Below, one piece after another: positions 18,031 to 27,670 of a DNA stretch of 64,000 nucleotides. Positions within the stretch are counted from its first letter, which is position 1. Every line of letters begins with the position of its first letter. Both the position numbers and the translations under genes were made by a program. The DNA is from G963677445 sp963677445 (GTDB lineage: Bacteria; Bacteroidota; Ignavibacteria; Ignavibacteriales; Melioribacteraceae): NCBI GenBank assembly GCA_963677445.2, contig CAXXGF010000054.1, positions 203,152 through 267,151 on the forward strand. Direction: 5' to 3'. The notes under the pieces were generated by a model. That model worked only from the letters and a program-made list of their open reading frames with translations, did not search any database and was not told the DNA's origin.

Positions 18031-19572
18031 ATGAATCAAGCATTTGATTATTTATTTAATTGTAAATTTATTTCTGCTGATCAGCATTTCTGCTCAATCG
18101 GGTAATCAGGGCTCATATTACAAATTCCTGATAAACGATTTCAGTATGCCCCCGATAATAAAAGGTATTCTGACAGATGTTGACAGCATTACAGAGAGAA
18201 TGGCAGATACCAGGATATTTATTTTCTGTTCTCAGGGGAATTTCTGATGAGCGGATTCTGTGAAGATACTCTTTGGGCGAATGGAGTCGCGTCGGCTTCT
18301 TATATATTTAATTATAAACCGGGTCCGGTTGGTTCCTGTTATGACACAAACGCTGTGATTTCTGTTGTTGACACAAATGATGAGCCATTCGGGCAGTCGT
18401 GGATTGACTGGGCGGACGCGGTTGCTATTGGCGCCAGGTATTTTGATGGAGATAATGACGGGGAATATAATCCTGTTGATCTGAACAACAATAGTTTATG
18501 GGATATAAATGAGGATAAGCCGGCCCTGTTAGGTAATAAGATGGCTTTCTGTGTTTATAATGATTCGGGACCTCTTTCCACAAGAATAAGTTTCGGGGGT
18601 ATTTCACTAATGGGGATTGAAATCAGGCAATATCTTTATGGTTATTACTCCACCGAAAAACCTTATTCAAATGTATTATTTGTGCTTTTTGAAATAGTTA
18701 ATAACAATCCTGATGACTCTTCCTTTACAGATGTCATTTTCGGTATCCGGGGGGACCCGGATGTAGGTATAGATTTTCGGGAGGATATCACTGGTTGTGA
18801 CAGCGATTTCTCGGCTGGTTATATTTATAAAATGAATACACCTGACAAGATTTCTTTTCTTGTTTCTTCATATTCCGCGGAAAATCCTGAAAATTATTTT
18901 TCATTATTTATTCATTGCCAGGCCTCAGGCCCTGATCTTGGAGCCCCTGACAACTCCACACATTGCGGAAATTACAATCTTGGAAGACATAAATATGGCT
19001 ACTCCATAAATCCATGCGACTGGGAACTGGGAAATAACCCGGAAGGGTATGATACCATAAACGATCGTTACTGGTATTCCGTCGATCCGGTTCAGGGAAC
19101 AGGGTGGCTGAATACCATACTAACCGACCAGAGAATGAAGATAAACGTCGCTCCCTTTGATCTTGGGTATGGCGAAACCAAAGAGATTACAGCCACTTAT
19201 GTAATTAGGGAGGGGGATGCTGGCCTTACAGCTCTTACGGTTGCCAGAGAAACAATCAACGCGGTTATTGGAAATGTTATGAAACCGGAAGATGAAATAA
19301 TTCCGAAGCCGCGGGATTATTCACTCTCGCAAAATTTCCCCAACCTCTTTCATCCTGAAACAACCATTCAATTTTCTGTGCCGGAAAGAACATATTTAAA
19401 AATATTTGTTACAAATGTTTGGAGAAGTTGTGAAAATGTTATTTCCTGATATGAGGCCTGCGGGTGATTACTCACTAAAATTTTATGGAGTGGAGCTTCT
19501 CTCTGGGATTTATTTCTATACTTTGGAAACAAAAGAATTTTTACAGATAAATAAAATGATAATTTTAAAATA
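18031..19572 (+). pseudogene. decayed type IX cargo gene, paralogue of the next gene
   Basis: Stepwise comparison with the intact gene at 19590 shows a homologous protein broken in at least two places. An N-terminal signal-peptide segment (from about 18031-18044) reads to 18198, then must shift frame so that RYQDIYFLFSGEF lines up with the paralogue's YYKGSRFLYSGGF. The main body reads 18247-19400 (WANGVASAS, NPCDWELGNNPEGYDT, DPVQGTGWLN). Near 19415 it shifts again so the tail LSGIYFYTLET...INKMIILK ends at 19572. The ATG at 18031 has GGAGG upstream but is itself out of frame. Several lesions argue for a true pseudogene, although single-base errors could add to them. Confidence 0.8.
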
Positions 19573-19589
19573 AGAGGTAGAATAAAAGT

Positions 19590-21131
19590 ATGAGAAATTT
19601 ATTATTACTGTTTTTGCTGGCAGCAGTCTCATTTGTGTTCGCGCAAACCGGGGCGGTAGGAGATGAATATCTGTTTAAAGTTAATAATATCCAAATGCCG
19701 ATGAACAACAGTGGTGTCCTGGGAGATATGGATAGTACTTCTGAAAAGGGGGGATATTACAAAGGATCAAGGTTCCTCTATTCCGGTGGATTTATATTGG
19801 GGGGATACTATGATGAACAATTGTTGGTCAATGGAGTCGCTTCTTCAGCTCTTGTCCGGGATTATGAACCGGGAGTAGTAGGAGGATCTTTCGATGAAAA
19901 AGCCCAAATTTATGTAATAGATGACGATGATCCCGAATTTGGCCAGGCATGGAAGGACTGGGAAAATGCTGTGGAACTTGGAGCGGACTTTTATGATGGT
20001 AATAAAAATGGAATATATGAACCCTACGATCTGAATTTTAACGGCAGGTGGGATGAGCATGATGATGCTCCGGGTATCTATGGCACCCGAACCGCTTTCT
20101 GTGTTTATAATGATTCAAAACCGAAGAGTGAGCGATTACGATTTGATGGAGCTGGTGGGCCGGGGCCTGTTGGAATTGAGGTCAGGCAGTATGTATATGC
20201 TTATGATACAGATGAAAAACCACTCTCAAATGTTTTATATGTGGATTATGAGTTCATCAATAAAAACCCTGACCGGAAAACATTAACGGAGGTGATTTTC
20301 AGTATATGGGCAGATTTTGACTTAGGGCATTTTATTCACGATGAGCTGGTAGGATGTGATCCGCAAGAGAACACCTGTTTTGTTTATCAAAATTCCAGTG
20401 AAATAGATTTTGCGGCGATGATTTCCCTGCAATCTCCCGGATATGAAAATTCAAATTTTTCTTCATTTCTTAACTTTGATTATGATAACAATATAGATTA
20501 TAACTATTGGGAACTTTACAGGGGATTTCAATTCGGATATGGCGATCATATACGTGAAATAGATCCTTGCGACTTTGGCCAGGGGAATAACCCTGAAGGT
20601 TGTGATACTCTGAATTGTAAATACTGGTATTCGGGTGATCCGGTTTCCGGTACAGGATGGCTGAACATAAGGGAGCAGGATCAGAGGGTAATGATGAATA
20701 TCGGTCCTGAGGAATTTCCTTATGGCGCCTCCAAAAGAATTCGTGTTGCGTATATTGTCGGGCAGAGGAATAATAGTCTGGAATCTATTGAGGATGCCAG
20801 GGAAATCGCCAAAGCGCTGAAAGGAGAGGTGGTTAATACCTATGTGAATAATGAAGTAATTATTCCTGAAGGATACAGCCTCAAGCAAAATTTTCCCAAT
20901 CCTTTTAACCCGCAGACAACTATAAGATTTACTTTGCCGGAGGAGACGGAAGTAACATTGAAACTGACAAACCTGCTTGGCAAAACAAAATATATACTGA
21001 ATAAGCTGAATCTGGACGCGGGAACCTATGATTACCCATTTGACGCTTCAGATTTGCCTACCGGTGTTTACTTTTATACGCTGGTTACAGACAAATACAG
21101 AAGCACAAAAAAGATGCTGCTTATCAAATAA
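19590..21131 (+). CDS. secreted protein with type IX sorting domain
   Basis: 513 residues: signal peptide (ending FVFAQT), a large beta-rich domain, and a C-terminal sorting domain with FPNPFNPQTTI and KKMLLIK. Acidic loops such as DDDDPEF, DGNKNGIYEPYDLNFNGRWDEHDD resemble calcium-binding loops of dockerin/EF-hand type, so calcium binding is plausible. Function unknown. It starts 18 nt after the decayed paralogue, so the two arose by tandem duplication. GAGG is present about 11 nt before the ATG. Confidence 0.8.
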   Translation: MRNLLLLFLLAAVSFVFAQTGAVGDEYLFKVNNIQMPMNNSGVLGDMDSTSEKGGYYKGSRFLYSGGFILGGYYDEQLLVNGVASSALVRDYEPGVVGGSFDEKAQIYVIDDDDPEFGQAWKDWENAVELGADFYDGNKNGIYEPYDLNFNGRWDEHDDAPGIYGTRTAFCVYNDSKPKSERLRFDGAGGPGPVGIEVRQYVYAYDTDEKPLSNVLYVDYEFINKNPDRKTLTEVIFSIWADFDLGHFIHDELVGCDPQENTCFVYQNSSEIDFAAMISLQSPGYENSNFSSFLNFDYDNNIDYNYWELYRGFQFGYGDHIREIDPCDFGQGNNPEGCDTLNCKYWYSGDPVSGTGWLNIREQDQRVMMNIGPEEFPYGASKRIRVAYIVGQRNNSLESIEDAREIAKALKGEVVNTYVNNEVIIPEGYSLKQNFPNPFNPQTTIRFTLPEETEVTLKLTNLLGKTKYILNKLNLDAGTYDYPFDASDLPTGVYFYTLVTDKYRSTKKMLLIK

Positions 21132-21175
21132 TTGAATTTATCCGGAATTTTTAAAGAGGGAAGACATTAAAAAAA

Positions 21176-21698
21176 TGGTTCTATGTGAAATACAATGGGT
21201 GATTTTTGTCGGTCCTGACAATTAAACAAAACCTTTTGTTAAAGTATGACCGGATAATCCCGACGTGTAGCTTCCGCCCCTAAAGGGCTTAAATACACTT
21301 TTTCTTTTATTACCCCGGGCGTTGCCCGGGGCAGTTGATTGTCGCGCTTTCAGCGCTAATAATAATTCCAGTTTGTCACAGATGGATACAAAACCCTGAA
21401 AGGGTGCAGGCAACAGGCCGGGGCAACGCCCCGGTTAAGAAAAACAAAGATATTATCAGAGCCCTGAAAGGGCGAAAGCAGCAAACGCATAAAGATATGG
21501 AAAGCTGAAAGCGTCTGGCTCAGTCGGGGGTAAGAGGGACATTAAGACTCATCCACTTTTTTCAAGACCGTGCGCTCTGTGGTGGTGAAGACCAGTGGCT
21601 GGTTTCCGGAAATCTAACATGACAATTTGCGAATCTTTGATTTATATCTTTATGCGCTATTTTATTACTTTACCCACTAAATTTCATAAAGAACCAAA
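21176..21698. repeat. MITE-like repeat, copy A (inverted relative to 29133-29587)
   Basis: About 523 bp with imperfect terminal inverted repeats: TGGTTCTATGTGAAAT at the left and, read from the other strand, TTTGGTTCTTTATGAAAT at the right. It contains palindromes such as CCCCGGGCGTTGCCCGGGG, CCGGGGCAACGCCCCGG and CCCTGAAAGGG. No open frame of note. Copy B lies 7.4 kb away in opposite orientation. Mobility is inferred from structure only. Confidence 0.8.
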
Positions 21699-22419
21699 TA
21701 TATTTATTAAGATTAATGACAATTCTTTTTGGTTCTGGCTATGCCAGCTTAGGAATTAGGAATTAGTCCGTAAGCGGTTAAATTCCTCGCAAAATGGCAA
21801 AATATTGGTAAAAAAAATGAAGAAAGCAACCAAGTGTGCCGTCAGGAATACAATATAACTCATGCTGAATAATATAATGGAACCTTCGCCCTGGGAGTGA
21901 GTAAATATAGCTCAATAAAACCTTATTTTTTACCTTGGTAGCAGAAGTAATCAACCAATCAATATTGAACCTTATTCCCATTATCTGACAGGACAATATT
22001 TCCTGCGGAATTTGATGATGATCGCGGAAAAAAAGTATTGAACAAAGTTATGGGGATTAAAGAGATTAACAGGACAAAATAATACAATATAAAAACCGGA
22101 GTCATCTTATAATTATCATATTATCCATTATCAATTGTCAATTAAAAAAGAGCGGGCTTGTTTTTACCATTATGGAGCCGGTTTGCGCAGGTTAACTGAA
22201 AAAATATTAAGATAACGTTAAGTTTTTGAGAGAAATTATTAATCATTGTTTAACAAAGATTGAAAACGGGGCGTAATCGACTGATTCAATCAGAGGATAA
22301 AATATCTCATATTCGATAACGCAGGTGTGGCAGATTAATACCCTTTACAATGACATCGGTATTTATTTGATTTAGAGTGCAACTTAAAAGAATTTTTATC
22401 ACTAATAATAGATGTTGCC
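21699..22419. other. gene-free stretch
   Basis: AT-rich with no supported gene. Short runs (ATTATCCATTATCAATTGTCAATT near 22120) resemble other low-complexity spacers here. No RNA family or promoter was recognised. Confidence 0.5.
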
Positions 22420-22611
22420 ATGACACAAAATGAAATTATCTATTCTTCAGTTGCGCTATTCGCGATAATGTTTATTGTCATTATGCTTGGTTCCTATATC
22501 GGTTATAAACTCAGATGCAGGAGACTTGAAAGGGAACAGAATAGGAAAAATATGGAGAATTTATCACCAACAGTCGCGTATGAAAGAGGAAATTATTTAA
22601 AACAGGTTTAA
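22420..22611 (+). CDS. small single-span membrane protein (paralogue 1)
   Basis: 63 residues: short polar N-terminus MTQNEIIYSS, one membrane helix (about 11-31), then a basic stretch KLRCRRLEREQNRK, which predicts a cytoplasmic C-terminus. The gene at 22802 begins almost identically, which supports both being real. No function known. The ribosome site is weak. Confidence 0.65.
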   Translation: MTQNEIIYSSVALFAIMFIVIMLGSYIGYKLRCRRLEREQNRKNMENLSPTVAYERGNYLKQV

Positions 22612-22640
22612 TTATCAGAAAGTATGAAGTCAGAAATTTC

Positions 22641-22676
22641 AAAAACCGGATGCTCGTGAGGCGCCGGTTTTTTTTA
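22641..22676 (+). terminator. terminator
   Basis: Imperfect stem AAACCGG / CCGGTTT with a T run, about 30 nt after the stop of the small membrane protein gene. Confidence 0.6.
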
Positions 22677-22801
22677 TTCATGTGATCTGAAGCAAATAGT
22701 TTTAACAAGCCGCAAAAAGCTTAATGATTAAATTTATTCAGAGGGAAATATTTTTTAATTTTGTGCTTGTTCAGGAAAAATAATTAAACGAACCGGAAAA
22801 T

Positions 22802-22981
22802 ATGACACAGGATGAAATAATTTATTCTTCTACAGCGCTGATAGCGGGGCTTGTTTTTTTCGTTATGATTGTTTCTTTTATTATTTACAAAATAAGAAGC
22901 AGAAAAAACAAGCCTGAAAGATTCACTCTCAACAAAGAGCATGGTTTTGTGCACACCAATTATGAAAAAAGCAAGCTCTGA
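22802..22981 (+). CDS. small single-span membrane protein (paralogue 2)
   Basis: 59 residues, MTQDEIIYSSTALIAGL then one membrane helix and a basic KIRSRKNKPER segment. N-terminus and layout match the protein at 22420, so this is a tandem duplicate that diverged most in the C-terminal tail. It has its own spacer and probably its own promoter. Function unknown. Confidence 0.65.
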   Translation: MTQDEIIYSSTALIAGLVFFVMIVSFIIYKIRSRKNKPERFTLNKEHGFVHTNYEKSKL

Positions 22982-23029
22982 AAGGGATAATTTTATTACA
23001 AATAAAATATGCCTTGGTATTCAAACATA

Positions 23030-23590
23030 TTACCATGCATAAATAATAAGAAAAATAATTATCATGAGGAGACCGAGACCGCTCATCCATGCTCCTCTTC
23101 CTTTTATACCTTTTTTCCCTTTTAAGATAAAGAGTCCGGTTACGGCCAGAATAAATAAAGCTGCCGAATAAATATCTGAAATCCAGGTCCACAGCAAATT
23201 CGGATTATAGTGCAGATAGCTGATTTCGAAAAAAAATGGTCTTCGTCTTATATCCTCAATAAATCCCTCACCCGAAGCGAGATCAATTTCCACGCTTCCT
23301 CCTTTCAGGAAAATTTTTAGTTTCCCCGGTTCGGGATAATAATGTTTTTTGTAAAGATCAGATACCTCATATTTCTCCAGCAGCTTCAGAGTTTCCTCTT
23401 TAGACATCTTATTATTCAGGCTGTCCGGATGGTAAGATATTTCAGTTCTTGTAATAATAAACTGGGGATTCCAGTCGTTGACGTGATTCAGCGCTATTCC
23501 TGAAACAGCATAAATGATCGTCATAGCAAAGAAAAAATAACCGAGGTCCCTATGCAGGACCCGGTTAATTTTATACCACTTTAATTTCAA
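23030..23590 (-). CDS. PepSY-associated transmembrane protein
   Basis: 186 residues. TTG start at 23590 with GGAG 8 nt upstream. The N-terminal RVLHRDLGYFFFAMTIIYAVSGIALNH is the typical first helix of PepSY-TM proteins. A periplasmic loop with the PepSY-like part follows, then FFFEISYLHYNPNLLWTWISDIYSAALFILAVTGLFI and a last helix. Members are linked to iron uptake and ferric reductase systems. It starts 3 nt after the OB-fold lipoprotein gene, so the two form an operon. Confidence 0.8.
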   Translation of the reverse strand: MKLKWYKINRVLHRDLGYFFFAMTIIYAVSGIALNHVNDWNPQFIITRTEISYHPDSLNNKMSKEETLKLLEKYEVSDLYKKHYYPEPGKLKIFLKGGSVEIDLASGEGFIEDIRRRPFFFEISYLHYNPNLLWTWISDIYSAALFILAVTGLFILKGKKGIKGRGAWMSGLGLLMIIIFLIIYAW

Positions 23591-23593
23591 ATG

Positions 23594-24202
23594 TTACTCT
23601 CCGGAAGGTTTTTCTTCAAACTTCGAACATTTAACAGAATAAAACGCCAGATAACCTTTTTCGGCGCTTTTTAACTGTTCACGCATATCGGCAATTTGTT
23701 TCAGGTCTGCTTCTTTAGAATGATGATCATCTTCTTCAGCCTCAGCTTCCGTTTTTTTATGGTCATCTTTTTCTCCTATCTCACCTTCATGTTCGTGTCC
23801 GCTGTGAGCAGCTTCCGGTTTTTCGGATGTGACATTTTTTTCCCATTCATCAAGATACGCAGCGTCCACTTTCTGTTCCTCAACAATACCCCAGGCAATA
23901 ACATCACTTCCTTCAAGCTTTACATCAAATGAACCAACTTTATCACCCGCGGTGAATTTAAATCTCTGTTCCGGATCTTCACCAATTAAAAACATTCTTT
24001 TCCCGCCATGCTTGCAAACATGAACAACAGTACCGGTAACTTCCACTATTTTATCAACATATTTTTCAGCATCCTTGTTAAGCTGTTCAACAGTTAATTT
24101 CGCGGCTGGTATCATTTCGGCAGTTTCCTTTTTATCCTCTTTATTTGCGCAGGCAAAAAGGAAAAGTGTAAGTATAATCGCGATTGAAATTTTTTTGAAC
24201 AT
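23594..24202 (-). CDS. OB-fold lipoprotein with His/Asp/Glu-rich linker
   Basis: 202 residues with a lipoprotein signal (LFACANK). AGGAG lies upstream of the ATG. Residues 35-115 look like a tRNA_anti-like OB-fold (VDKIVEVTGTVVHVCKHGGKRMFLIG, VKLEGSDVIAWGIVEEQKVD). A linker of about 45 residues follows with HSGHEHEG and EEDDHHSKE, suited to metal binding. The C-terminus is helical with one Cys. Cys and His in the OB region (HVCKHGG) could also bind metal. The partner is the PepSY membrane protein, which suggests metal handling at the envelope; that is inference. Confidence 0.7.
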   Translation of the reverse strand: MFKKISIAIILTLFLFACANKEDKKETAEMIPAAKLTVEQLNKDAEKYVDKIVEVTGTVVHVCKHGGKRMFLIGEDPEQRFKFTAGDKVGSFDVKLEGSDVIAWGIVEEQKVDAAYLDEWEKNVTSEKPEAAHSGHEHEGEIGEKDDHKKTEAEAEEDDHHSKEADLKQIADMREQLKSAEKGYLAFYSVKCSKFEEKPSGE

Positions 24203-24325
24203 ATTCTACTCCTGTTACTGACGTATTGTTTTAGCTTTAATTGCTAATCTAAAATAATTTGGAGCATTTAATTTAATATTCTTTTACCGCAAAGGTCAAG
24301 TTTTTTACGATCTATAATGCGTCAT

Positions 24326-24866
24326 TTAACTATCTTCCGGACTTTTTATCCTTATTTTGTCAATAAACAATTCTTTTTTTTTCTGACGAATTAAGAGCAG
24401 CATAATACTTTTAAGAAATGTTGGTGTATTATGAAATAAGTTTGGGATTTCCACAGTTTGCAAAATTCTTTCGGGATTATGATCGTCAGCCTGGTAAGTT
24501 ATTGGCTCATTTTCGAGGTAAACATAAAGATGAGTGGGTAACTCAAAGTATTCCCTGATGTTTGTTATAAGAGTACCTGTTTCTGTTTCAATTAAAATTG
24601 AAAAGTCGAATGTATCAATATCATTTTTGTTGTTGCAGATATCAAAACGTAAAGAGGAGTTTTTCACAATGAGCGGCGGATTACCGAAAGTTATCTTATA
24701 GTAGGGGGATGTTGCAAGTGAGTTCTTTTCCTTCCAGTCTAAATAAACTCCCGGATTTTCCCGCGAACCGCCAGTCCGTAATGTCACAGCATTTTCACTC
24801 CAGGCTGATTGAAATCGGGATGTAATTTTTCTGTTTTCCCATGTGCCGGTTGTTATAATCTGATCT
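24326..24866 (-). pseudogene. C-terminal fragment of a secreted beta-sandwich protein
   Basis: The frame extends upstream of its first ATG-like codon (WENRKITSRFQSAWSENAVTLRTGG) to an in-frame TAG near 24867, just beside the IS1595 transposase gene. About 180 residues of beta-rich sequence remain with no N-terminus or signal. It is probably the tail of a gene destroyed by the insertion. The original family is not recognisable. Confidence 0.5.
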
Positions 24867-24935
24867 TTTCTCTAATCCGGTATATCCATTCCTGATTGAA
24901 AAATAAGTGTGTGAAAACCAAATTAAGTATTATGA

Positions 24936-25868
24936 TTATTGTATTCTATACCTAAAATCATTTTTATAAGTAACACAGGCAATAATAAGCCGATCAAAAA
25001 GAGATTCATTAAAGTATCGTCTATTGAACTTATAGCAATATTCATTCAGGTAATATTGTAAATATTCCTGTTGTACAGAATGAAAAATATCCAAAAACAG
25101 TCTTTTAGCATTACTAATGGCTAAATGTACCCAGGGTAACATTTCTCCCACCTGTTCTTTGGAAATTACCGATGCCTGATGTTCTTCAACAACTTCTTTC
25201 AAATCTACATAGGAAGTAGAAGCGTCTGTCAATAATTTCGATTGTTTATTCACATTTTCTTTTACCAATCCTTTTACTGTTTCAGACTTCAGATCTTGCA
25301 TTACCTTCATCTTTATAAACCCGACTTTTCGGGTTTTCCCTTTCTTTGTCTTTTTACCCGGTATGTCCAGGCTTTCGGTCATTACAAGTACTTTGCCTTT
25401 TTTCTGGCTCCCTCTGCCACGCTTTAGCTGTTCACTCTTTTCCTGATTTATTACTGTGAAAAATCCATCATCCAATTCTATCTGTTCATTCAGCTTATAC
25501 CGATCATCTCTTTTTCCCATCGCCGCTCTTAGTTTGTGCAACATCGTCCAGACAGGCTCGTAATATTTGTGCCCAAGCTGTCTCTGCAACTCCTTTGCCG
25601 AGAAACTTTTCTTCGTTGATGTTAGCAAATGCATGGCTATAAACCAATATCGAAATGGCAATTGTGAACCGTGCATCACTGTGCCGCTTTTTAGCGTTGT
25701 TCGAGTTCGACATTTTTTGCATTCATATTGCCATTTGTCTTGTTTCCAATAGTGTTCATTACCGCCACATTTTCTGCATTTTACTCCCTGCTGATCTCTA
25801 ATTTCCTTGAACCTTCTTTTACAGCTTTCTTCATCTGGAAATGTTTCTATAAATTCAAATAATTTCAT
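24936..25868 (-). mobile_element. IS1595-family transposase
   Basis: 310 residues, full length. N-terminal zinc ribbon (CRKCGGNEHYWKQDKWQYECKKC), helix-turn-helix-like SAKELQRQLGHKYYEPVWTMLHKLRAAM, then the ISXO2-like DDE domain starting ELDDGFF, with TDASTSYVDL for the second Asp. It inserts the element by cut-and-paste. I could not find convincing terminal inverted repeats or target duplications by eye. It adjoins the fragment at 24326. Confidence 0.85.
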
Positions 25869-26287
25869 CTACTTTCTCAGTTTATTTTCGTCAGTAAATA
25901 TAAGTATTTTGGGTATATTATGCGATACTCATTTTAAGTATTATTCGATAAAAAACTGAACAGTCCACAACAGAATCTAAAAACTATAAAAATAGAGGGA
26001 CAATTATTATTCTGAAAATATTACTGAATTTTTGTAAGAAATATTCGATAATCAGATAGACAGGTGATCTGTGACCAGGCAAACAAAAAATTCAGGAAAG
26101 CTGCCAGGACTTACTGAAAATAATATTTTACATTTCTTCTCATCTGTATAATAAATCTAACAAAGGTTTCGTTATCACCTTTTCAAAAGTCAATTAAATG
26201 TTTTTTACGTTTTTATGACAATCAATTAATAGCAAAGTATGCATTCTATGTTATCGTTTTTCTAATTATCTAAAAAAGGAGATTTCA
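25869..26287. other. spacer containing the right flank of the IS element
   Basis: No gene seen. AT-rich; the IS end is probably within the first 60-100 bp but its terminus is not identifiable by eye. AAAAAGGAG just before 26288 is the ribosome site of the next gene. Confidence 0.45.
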
Positions 26288-26470
26288 ATGGCTCAAAAAC
26301 TAGTTGATTTTTATGAGGAAGCAAAGAGAATGGGAGGGCTGAAAGCAAAAATGCGGCTTGCGGTGCTTACAAATGTACCAAGCGCGAAAGCCCAGTCAGA
26401 ACCGGACTCATCAGAGAACCTTAAAAAGTTCCAGCAGGCAATGAATGAATTACGAAAAGAATTTAATTAA
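26288..26470 (+). CDS. small hypothetical protein, first gene of the V4R locus
   Basis: 60 residues with a strong AAAGGAG site. Helical throughout: MAQKLVDFYEEAKRMGGLKAK, then a short linker and LKKFQQAMNELRKEF. No recognised family. It is followed after 18 nt by the first V4R-like gene, so it is probably part of the same transcript. Confidence 0.7.
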   Translation: MAQKLVDFYEEAKRMGGLKAKMRLAVLTNVPSAKAQSEPDSSENLKKFQQAMNELRKEFN

Positions 26471-26488
26471 TGTGAAGGAGTATTGAAT

Positions 26489-27019
26489 ATGGCGGTAGTA
26501 ATAAAGAAAACAGTGGAATATAACCATACCTTTGATTCAAAAACAAAGAGACATATGATTAACAGTGTTCAGTCTGTTTTTCATTGTCATCATTATACAA
26601 CCTTATATACTCAGCTTGCAATAGACGCGGATGAAACCGAGCTGTTAAAAGAATGCGCGCGCGAAAGTTTCAGTAAAATGCTTGCCCAATATTTTGAATC
26701 ACATCCTGAGATAAAAAATATTGAAGACAAACTGGAAGTCGGATGCCAGTATTATTCAATGACAGGACTTGGAAAAATGAATATCCGATTTATCGGGAAT
26801 TACAGCGGGGAGGTTGAAGTTCCATTTTCTCATACTGACAGCGGATGGATTAAAAAGTGGGGTAATTATGATAAACCAATAAACTACATAACTGCGGGAT
26901 TTGCAGAAGCATTGTTTGAAAATGCGCTCGGACTGCCCGAAAAATCTTTCACCGCGATCGAAACACAAAGCATTGTGATGGGAGATGAATTTTCAACTTT
27001 TAAAGTGATAAGGAGGTAA
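26489..27019 (+). CDS. V4R-like (4-vinyl-reductase-type) domain protein 1
   Basis: 176 residues from ATG 26489 (GAAGGAG upstream). The N-terminal VFHCHHYTTLYTQLAI, central GLGKMNIRFIGNYSGEVEVPFSH and the predicted alpha-beta fold resemble V4R domains, which bind small hydrophobic molecules in several bacterial regulators and in bacteriochlorophyll 4-vinyl reductase. It is soluble and cytoplasmic with no signal. Assignment is from general motif similarity and should be tested. A related protein follows 3 nt later. Confidence 0.55.
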   Translation: MAVVIKKTVEYNHTFDSKTKRHMINSVQSVFHCHHYTTLYTQLAIDADETELLKECARESFSKMLAQYFESHPEIKNIEDKLEVGCQYYSMTGLGKMNIRFIGNYSGEVEVPFSHTDSGWIKKWGNYDKPINYITAGFAEALFENALGLPEKSFTAIETQSIVMGDEFSTFKVIRR

Positions 27020-27022
27020 AAC

Positions 27023-27628
27023 ATGGCTATTGACCGAAAAAAAATAATTGAGCAGATGTCGCAGATTGATTTGCTGCCTGATGAAAATGGAATTATTGAA
27101 GGATATAATGTTCTGATAAACCAGCTGCCGACAGAGTTCTGGAACTCATTTTCCGAAAGATTGACTATTAAAGCATCCGAGGATATGCTCGAGGCCAAGG
27201 AATTTCTCCTTTACAATGCCGCCCATGAATGTGGTTACCATACCGGTTATGGCATTATTACTTCTGATGAATGGAACGCGGTTGTAAAACCAATGATTGA
27301 AAAAGCGCCGGAAGATATTTTGTTTGGAGCTTATGCGGTTTTTTCAGCCTGGGGATGGGCAGATTCTGAAATTGTTGAACTTGTTCCGGGACAGAAAATG
27401 GTTGTAAGGGCTTATAATTATTATGAATCGGATATTGTTGCCTCGGGCGCATCGAAAAAAATGAGCGCATATATGATAGCCGGTGTGAGCGCGGCGTTTA
27501 TGGAGCTTGCATATGCCGGAAAGTATGACCCAAAAGGAGCGCCAATTGGAACCTTTGTCTGCAAACAGGTGAAGGGAATAGAATGTGGCGATTCATATGG
27601 TGAATTTATTGTTACTAAAGAAGAGTAA
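27023..27628 (+). CDS. V4R-like domain protein 2
   Basis: 201 residues with GGAGG before the ATG. It has the fuller V4R pattern: AAHECGYHTGYGII, FGAYAVFSAWGWADSEIVELVPGQKMVVRAYNYYESD, then a YMIAGVSAAFMELAY helix and FVCKQVKGIECGDSYGEF with two Cys. The CxxxH and two C-terminal Cys could hold a metal. It is adjacent to protein 1 and probably forms a heterodimer with it (inference). The transcript ends at a hairpin right after the stop. Confidence 0.6.
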   Translation: MAIDRKKIIEQMSQIDLLPDENGIIEGYNVLINQLPTEFWNSFSERLTIKASEDMLEAKEFLLYNAAHECGYHTGYGIITSDEWNAVVKPMIEKAPEDILFGAYAVFSAWGWADSEIVELVPGQKMVVRAYNYYESDIVASGASKKMSAYMIAGVSAAFMELAYAGKYDPKGAPIGTFVCKQVKGIECGDSYGEFIVTKEE

Positions 27629-27638
27629 TAAATTATAA

Positions 27639-27667
27639 TGGAGCAGCTCAGACTGCTCCTTTTATTT
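27639..27667 (+). terminator. terminator/attenuator between the V4R genes and the desulfurase gene
   Basis: Perfect stem GGAGCAG / CTGCTCC with loop CTCAGA and a TTTTATTT tail, 11 nt after the second V4R stop and directly before the desulfurase ATG at 27671. It may control read-through. Confidence 0.75.
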
Positions 27668-27670
27668 GTT

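Noticed and set aside
21176..21698. CRISPR-like repetition in the palindromic repeat
   Set aside because: Repeats such as CCCTGAAAGGG are too short and irregularly spaced, with no spacers of even length and no cas genes.
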